Positions 57,609 through 64,000 of a stretch of DNA of 64,000 bases are shown here, one piece after another. The stretch comes from Unio delphinus (Eukaryota > Mollusca > Bivalvia > Unionida > Unionidae), in the NCBI GenBank assembly GCA_029339505.1, contig JAQISU010000025.1, positions 3,323,501-3,387,500 on the forward strand, in the 5' to 3' direction. The position numbers and the translations under genes were made by a program. Position 1 is the first letter of the stretch, and every line of letters starts with the position of its first letter. The notes beneath the pieces were generated by a model that had not been told where the DNA came from, searched no databases, and saw only the letters and a program-made list of their open reading frames with translations.

Positions 57609-58960
57609 AAATTGATAATTGTAGGTAAGCTAGTACTGTAAATTGTTGATAATTTAGAAAAGCTTCTGCTGTAAATTGTTGATAGTTATAGATAATTGTA
57701 GAAAAACTAGTACTGTAAGTTGTTGATAATTGCAGATCAGCTAGTAAAGTAAATTGTTGATAATTGTAGAAAAGCTAGTTCTGTAAATGATTGATAATTG
57801 TAGATAAGCTAGTACAGTAAATTGTTCATAATTGTAGAACAACTAGTACTGTTAGTTGTTGATAATTGCAGATCAGCTAGTACAGTAAATTGTTGATAAT
57901 TATAGTACATAAGCTGGTGCTGTAAATTGTTGATAATGATAGATAATTGTAGATAAATTAGTACAGTAAATTGTTGAGAATTGTAGACAAGCTAGCAGTG
58001 AAATGTTGATAATTGTCCTTGAGCAAGTACTGTAAATTGATGAAAATAATTGATAATCTTTTGCTGTATATTGTTGATAATTGTAGATAAGCTAGTATGC
58101 AAACTGTTGATAATTGTAAATAAGCTAGTACTGTAAAGTGTTGATAATGATAGATAATCTAGTTCTGTACATTGTTGATAATTGTAGATAAGCTAGTACT
58201 GTAAATTGTTGATAATGATAGATAATCTAGTTCTGTACATTGTTGATAATTTTACATAAGCTAGTACTGTAAATTGTTGATAATGATAGATAATCTAGTT
58301 TTGTACATTGTTGATAATGATAGATAATCTAGTTCTGTGAATTGTTGATAATTGTAGATAAGCTAGTACAGTAAATTGTTGATAATTGTAGAAAAACATA
58401 CTGCAAATTGTTGAAAATTGTTGGTAAGCTAGTAATGTAAACTGTTGATAATTGTAGAAAAGTTAGTACTGTAAATTGTTGAAAATTGTAGGTAAGCTAG
58501 TAATGTAAATGTTGATAATTGTAGTTAATTGTAGATAAGCTGGTACTGTAAATTGTTGATAATTGTAGATATGTTAGTCCTGCAAATTGTTGATAATTGT
58601 AAGTAAGCTAGTACTGTAAATTGTTGATAATTGTTGGTAAGCTAGTACTGTAAATTGTTGATAATTGTAAGTAAGCAAGTACTGTAAATTGTTGATAATT
58701 GTAGATAAGCTGGTACTGTAAATTGTTGACAATTGTAGATATGTTAGTCCTGCAAATTGTTGATAATTGTAGATAAGGTAGTACTTTAAATTGTTGATAA
58801 TTGTAGGTAAGCTAGTACTGTAAATTGTTGATAATTGTAGATAAGCTAGTACTGTAAATTGTTGATAATTGTTGGTAAGCTAGTACTGTAAATTGTTGAT
58901 AATTGTAGAAAAACTAGCACTGTAAGTTGTTGATATTTTCAGAGAAGCTAGTAGTGTAAA
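57609..58960. repeat. Minisatellite, ~34-bp units, ~1.35 kb
   Basis: Roughly 35-40 units of tgataattgtagataagcta plus gtactgtaaattgt, with unit-length variants that insert an extra gatagataat. Variant units (gatgatagataatctagttc) cluster at 58140-58340, so higher-order duplication is visible. Stops in most frames; not coding. Confidence 0.95.
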
Positions 58961-59116
58961 TAAATTGCATATGATTCGATGCACATTGACTGTATATATG
59001 GTATGGGCACAAATCTGGAGAACATGCAAGGTTTGGCAAACAGAGTTTTGGTTCCCTGTCAGAACTGGCAAGCCAAGATCATAGACTGCTGACTAGTAGA
59101 ATTTCTGTCTTTCTGT

Positions 59117-59376
59117 TTGTTGTTGTTGTTGTTGTTGTAGGGTTTAATGCCATTTTTCAGCACACGATAGGCTATACATGGCGGCCAGTATTAATGGTGG
59201 AAGAGGAACCGGGGAAAACCCCCGGAAACAACCACCGACGCACAAGAAGCTACTGACAAGCTTTTTCACATAACTACATTAGCCGAATCTTAGACTCAAA
59301 CACATGCAGATAGAGGTGAGATGGCAGTGATCCATAACAGAGAGCACTTTAGACCGCTCGACCACTCGGGGCCCCG
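59117..59376 (-). mobile_element. tRNA-derived SINE, family 2, with (GTT)n at its 3' end
   Basis: Read on the - strand: GGGCCCCGAGTGGTCGAGCG (tRNA-Leu-like head) and a body containing CCGGGGGTTTTCCCCGG, ending TGGCATTAAACCC then an (AAC)n tail. Different from family 1, and related to 61741-61958. Confidence 0.8.
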
Positions 59377-59689
59377 TCTCTCTGTTTGTCAGTGACTGTT
59401 GTAAAATGTACTACAGTGACATATTTTTCAAAACTGTTTATTGGAAAGCTTCTTTCATTTTAATTGGCAAAGAGCCTGATGCGTAAAAAGATTTCACGTC
59501 TTTTGGAAATCTGTTCAAAGATGGTGGTTGAATATCTGCAGGCCAAAGGTGTGAAGGCAATTGGAAATACATGACAAAACATGGAAAAGTTATACTTTTC
59601 TTCTTGAGTGATTCAAAACAAAAACAATGTTCACAAAAGATGTTACTAATCCCAGCAAATTAGCCATATAAAAATTGTTGAAAATAGGC

Positions 59690-59996
59690 AGACTTATGTA
59701 CTTGTAATGTACTGTACCGCATTCTAGTATAGCCTTGCTTATTACACACTTCTCATTAATACATAACCCTGCTTGTAATGTACTGTACCCAGTATAAAGC
59801 ATCCTTGCTTATTAAATACTACTCATTATTACATAGATTTGCTTGTTAGGTACTGTATCTCTATGTAGTGCAGCCTTGCTTATCAAACACTACCATTATT
59901 ACATAGCCTTGCGTATTAAACACTACCCATTATTACATAGGTTTTCTTGTAATGTACTGTGCCTAGTATATAGTAGTCTTGACTATAACACACTAT
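59690..59996. repeat. Tandem repeat, ~66-bp units
   Basis: Four to five diverged units built from cttgtaatgtactgtacc, tagtatagccttgcttatta and acactacccattattacata. Confidence 0.8.
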
Positions 59997-60626
59997 GGAT
60001 TATATTTTTTTACAAAAATAATGTTAAATGACTTGTTTATGGCTGTTTTGCTAGCATATTTTGTACTGAGTATTTAGAATGTGCATAAACAGGCCATAAG
60101 TTTTCTTTTCATTGCCCCTCCTAAGAAGGGAGACCCTAATTACCTCAGTAGAAATGATCACAAGAAAGACTCACTGTTTTGAACAATTACATCTTATTGT
60201 GGGTATCATTCAAGCAAATTTTGATCAAATGATTGGAATAAATTGTCGACATTTCAGGAAGCATTAAAAATTATTAGCAGCGATTATCCACAACTGCATA
60301 ATTAAATTATTAAGCCTGTCAGATTTCTTGAGTATTGAATTTTGAGGAGTGGTTTGGCTTTGTACCCTACAGAATGGGGAGCTATTTAGAAATACAGGTG
60401 TGTTATTATTGTTGATTTTTATCAAACTTTTGAGTGATATGATAGCTGAAGGACTGTTGAGAGTAGTTTTAATTTATGATTCTTTTTAAAATATTGTTTA
60501 GAGTGTAGTGCTTATTTCTCAGTTTGGAAATCTTAAAGTTTAAAAATAGTTCATACTTAACTTTTGCTGTTGCAGTCATGTTGAAAAGATTTGATACCTG
60601 TAATATTGTTATAAAAAGTGTTGTAA

Positions 60627-60628
<2 letters not shown>

Positions 60629-60657
<29 letters not shown>
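60629..60657. repeat. (TA)n microsatellite
   Basis: About 14 units. Confidence 0.92.
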
Positions 60658-60660
<3 letters not shown>

Positions 60661-60852
60661 ATTGTTACTGTTGAGTTCCCAATTTCAATTTGCACAGATG
60701 GGAAATACTAGATTGCAAGTATTTTTGTTAGAGGGGTGGGGTAATTTAAATTCTTATGGGGACAATTTTAATGAGAAATGTTTAATTTAATAAATCTATG
60801 TTTAATAAATAACTTTTATTGAAGAAAGATAAAATTTTCATTATTGGTGCAA

Positions 60853-61385
60853 CATCAGTAGATTTATGTTATATGACAATGACACTATAGTAACATCACT
60901 GATTGTGTTATCTGACAATGACACTTTTAGTAACATCACTGATAGTGTTATATGACAATGACACTATAGTAACATCACTGATAGTGTTATATGACAATGA
61001 CACCTATGTTAACTGCAGTGATTGTGTTTTATGACAAATATACTATGGTAACAGCAGTGATGGTGTTATATGACAATGACACTATGGTAACAGGAGTAAT
61101 GGTGTTATATGACAATGACACTATGGTGACAGCAATAATGGTGTACTATGAAAATGACACAATGGTAACAGCACTGATTGTGTTAGATGAAAATGACACT
61201 GGTAACAGCAATGATTGTGTTATATTACCATGACAATAAATTAACTGCAGTGATGTTATTAACACTGGTAGCATCAGTGATGGTGTTATATGACAATGAC
61301 ACCGTTAACTGCAATGATGTTATATGACAGTGACCTAAAGCAACATCCATGATTGTGCTATATGACCATGACACTATGTTGTGTT
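60853..61385. repeat. Minisatellite, 39-bp units
   Basis: About 13 units of gttatatgacaatgacacta plus tggtaacagcagtgatggt. Because 39 is divisible by three, one frame stays open for 80 codons (60991-61233) as a 13-residue repeat, which is a by-product of the unit length. Confidence 0.93.
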
Positions 61386-61740
61386 ATTAGATTTAATACT
61401 AGAGACAGTTAACCACCAAATATTGAAATGTTCACCTATTACAAATCTCACCAAGTGCAGTTAGTAAAATGCTTTTAATAATTAGATAATCAATAAAAGG
61501 GCCTCATTGCTTAGTTGTCAATTTGCAAAGTGCTTGATTTTGTCAAGTGGTCTAGACAGCAAATGCTAACATAATCAGATTTAATAATATGAAACAGACA
61601 AAGCTTGTAAGAAATGTGCAGCATTAGATTTGTAGTGACTGAAATACATACTTAAGCTAGCAGATCTGGTGCTGCCATAGTACATTTATCAATCTTTGCA
61701 TCGAAACCACCTCATCACTAAAATAACAAATGACATCAAG

Positions 61741-61958
61741 CACCAGGTGGCTGAGTGATCAAAAGAGCTTGCCTTTATCACTGCCATCACACTGTTTGGG
61801 GTAGAGTCTTGATCTTAGCCAATGTGGCAATGCAAGAAAACCTGCCGATATCTTCACCGTGTTTTGGTGGATCTTCCTGGTTTTTCTTTCTGCACCAAAT
61901 ATACTAATACCATGAACAGCCTATTATGTGCTGAATAATGGCATTAAACCACAAACAA
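61741..61958 (+). mobile_element. tRNA-derived SINE, family 2
   Basis: Head caccaggtggctgagtgatc, middle cttcaccgtgttttggtgga, 3' end gctgaataatggcattaaac plus CACAAACAAA. The same 3' module as 59117-59376 in the other orientation. Confidence 0.75.
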
Positions 61959-61962
61959 ATGC

Positions 61963-62292
61963 TTTTGTGGTCTAATGGTTAGAGTGTCTGCCGTGGAAGC
62001 GGGAGGTCATGGGTTCGATCTCCGGCCGAGTCAAACCAAAGACTTACAAACATTGTAGTAACAGCTGCCTAGCTTGACACTCAGCATTAAGAAGTTGGTG
62101 TCTAAGGACTGGTCAGCCTGGTGTCAGAATAATGGGACTGGGTGGGACATCAAGCTACATCTCTGTGGCATGATTCCCCAGTGCTAGACATCACTATAAA
62201 CTGCTTCATTGCAGACATTGTAGCAATGTGACTGCAAAATTGTTAAAAGCTACATTAAAAATCCTTATCAAAACAAACAAACAAAACAAACT
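61963..62292 (+). mobile_element. tRNA-derived SINE, family 1
   Basis: Full-length: tttgtggtctaatggttaga, ggttcgatctccgg, standard body, 3' gctacattaaaaatcc and a (CAAA)n tail. It directly follows a family 2 SINE. Confidence 0.9.
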
Positions 62293-62497
62293 AAGCATAT
62301 GACATCCTTACAAAGAGGTTGACTTTGAAGGGGGTGGGGGTGCTAATGGTATGTGCAGACAGTGGCATTGTTTATACCATCAGCATGGGAGTAGTTTACA
62401 ACAGGTTGATGTCTTGGAAATATTTTGCATTTGGTTGTGCAATGGAAATGCTTCTGAATTGTGTAGAATTTTAATTTCTTCAGTTAATAATATATAT

Positions 62498-62800
62498 ACC
62501 GCTTAAGTGGCTTAATGATTAGAGCATCTGCCTCAGAAGTGGGAGGTCGTGGGTTCGAACCCTGGCTTAGTCATATCAAAGACTTACAAAAATGATACTA
62601 ACAGCTAACTTGTTTGGCGTTCAGCATTAAGAGTTTAGTGTTAGGACTGGTGAGTCTGGTATCAGGATAATGTGACTTGGTGGGACATCATGCTACATGT
62701 CTGCAGCATGATGCCCTGGTGCTAGATATCACTATAAATTGCCACACTGCAGATATTGTAGCGATATGACTGAAAAATTGTTAAAGCAACATTAAAAATC
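62498..62800 (+). mobile_element. tRNA-derived SINE, family 1
   Basis: Best-preserved head: gcttaagtggcttaatgatt and ggttcgaaccctgg; complete body; ends gcaacattaaaaatc. Confidence 0.92.
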
Positions 62801-63545
62801 GCATTCACAATCACACACAATAGTGAATATATATTAAAGTAATTGACAGTTATGTTTACTTTTACTTTTTTATATACCTTTCTTTGTAGTGAAATTTGTA
62901 TGCTAAACAGTTAATCATTCAAGAATCCAGAAACAACAGTTTTTCACTATACCACTACACAGATATGTAACAACATCCCCATTCTCACTCCACGCACTAT
63001 CAATCATGGTTGCAGGTTTTACAAGGTTCACAATAAAATTCTGTGTGATATTTTTTGTGCAACTGCATATTTTTAATCATTGGATGGATGAATTCAATTT
63101 GGTTGGTACTTGTCCAGTCATACATTCTGATGAAAACACTGCATTGACTTTAAACAAAAAAGACCACGATTTGCCCTGGCCTAATGAAGGCAGGTCATTG
63201 CTTATGATATTCATTCATCTTATGACTTGAGCAGAATACTCTACATACCGGCATGGCCTGGATATCCTAAAACTCTGAGATAGAGTCTAACAATGAGTTT
63301 CTGTTAACAGCCAATCAAAAATGAGTTTTCAGAAATACTGATGTTTGTCAGAAAAAATGTCAAGCTTAAGACCACGTGTTGAACAAGTTTCAGTTCCATG
63401 GATCTCAGAACACTAGAGCTTGTGTCTGAGCTTGAGATTTACTATTAACCAATCAAAAGAGATGTACTAAAATGGTTTTACAAGAGTAAAGACTCTTTTG
63501 ATTGGATGGTCGAAAGTCCAAAGCTCAGACTGAAGTTCAATGATT
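62801..63545. other. No gene seen
   Basis: The open frame at 63006-63230 has no recognised family and no splice context; treated as chance. Confidence 0.55.
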
Positions 63546-63771
63546 AGCTATTCATTATGCAAGACCAGGCCTATAATACATTTTGCAAGACAGTCCTAGC
63601 CATACATTATGTAAGACCAGGCTTAGCCATACATTATGCAAGACCAGTCCTTTTAAGCCATACATTATGAGACACCGCTTATCCATGTGTTATGCAAGAC
63701 CAGGTCTAGACATACATTATGCAAGACCAGTCTGAGCCAAACAAAATGCAATACAGGCTTAGCCATACATG
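63546..63771. repeat. Tandem repeat, ~27-bp units
   Basis: About eight diverged units of gcttagccatacattatgca plus agaccag. Confidence 0.85.
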
Positions 63772-63847
63772 TGGAAACTCAATCTCAAACTCTTGCTGAG
63801 TTTTATGATTTGTTTCATGTTTGATCTGGATCAGTGTTGTTTTAAAT

Positions 63848-64000
63848 TGCATGCATGAACAAATATGGTAACTTTGTCATTGCATGGACTTATTTATGGG
63901 CAAATATGGTAATTTTGTCATTGCATGGACTTATTCATTGGTAAATATGATAATACTGTATTATTGCATGCACTTAATCATAAGCAGATATGGTAAATCT
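63848..64000. repeat. Tandem repeat, ~41-bp units, running off the window
   Basis: Three to four units of caaatatggtaattttgtca plus ttgcatggacttattcattg. Confidence 0.85.

Noticed and set aside
60991..61233. 80-codon ORF with a 13-residue repeat (TMVTAVMVLYDND-like)
   Set aside because: The 39-bp minisatellite unit is a multiple of three, so one frame stays open; there are no flanking coding features.
62498..62572. Possible functional tRNA genes at SINE heads
   Set aside because: A and B boxes are present but the cloverleaf stems are poorly paired, and each head is followed by the SINE body.
63006..63230. 74-codon + strand ORF
   Set aside because: No recognised motif and no neighbouring exons.

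Overview
The window is animal nuclear DNA: AT-rich, with long introns bounded by GT..AG, many (TA)n and other simple repeats, tRNA-derived SINEs and several copies of one non-LTR retrotransposon. This style suggests a lophotrochozoan, probably a mollusc, but no single-copy marker proves it.

1-12.5 kb is repeat-dominated: the 3' end of a LINE, SINEs, a nearly complete but decayed LINE (2.15-7.4 kb), further 3' LINE fragments, a hAT-like terminus next to an exon-like ORF, and a decayed LINE of a second family (10.6-11.8 kb).

12.6-38.1 kb holds the most interesting object. Eight exons on the + strand join in phase into one 1,117-residue reading frame: signal peptide, a first Venus-flytrap/ANF-receptor domain of the metabotropic-glutamate-receptor type, a second tandem Venus-flytrap domain, a short cysteine-bearing linker, one transmembrane helix and a 51-residue cytosolic tail ending near a PPQY motif. 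No seven-helix, kinase or cyclase domain follows. Its introns carry LINE copies, all in the sense orientation. One is a full-length element (28269-33996) flanked by a perfect 13-bp target-site duplication, yet it carries a lost ORF1 start, an in-frame TGA and a frameshift in ORF2.

38-49 kb holds SINEs and a 3.76-kb element with AACGTTG-rich terminal inverted repeats (42511-46272). Inside it on the - strand is a complete three-exon gene for a 71-residue protein.

49.9-55.4 kb holds, on the - strand, at least nine exons of a gene for a transposase-derived nuclear protein of a widespread uncharacterised animal family (motifs GDGR..DSPGH, VVTDAH, FDVWH). It has one phase break, and its 3' end was not found.

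55.4-64 kb has no recognisable gene. It holds SINEs of two families, a ~1.35-kb minisatellite of ~34-bp units, a 39-bp-unit repeat and other short tandem arrays.
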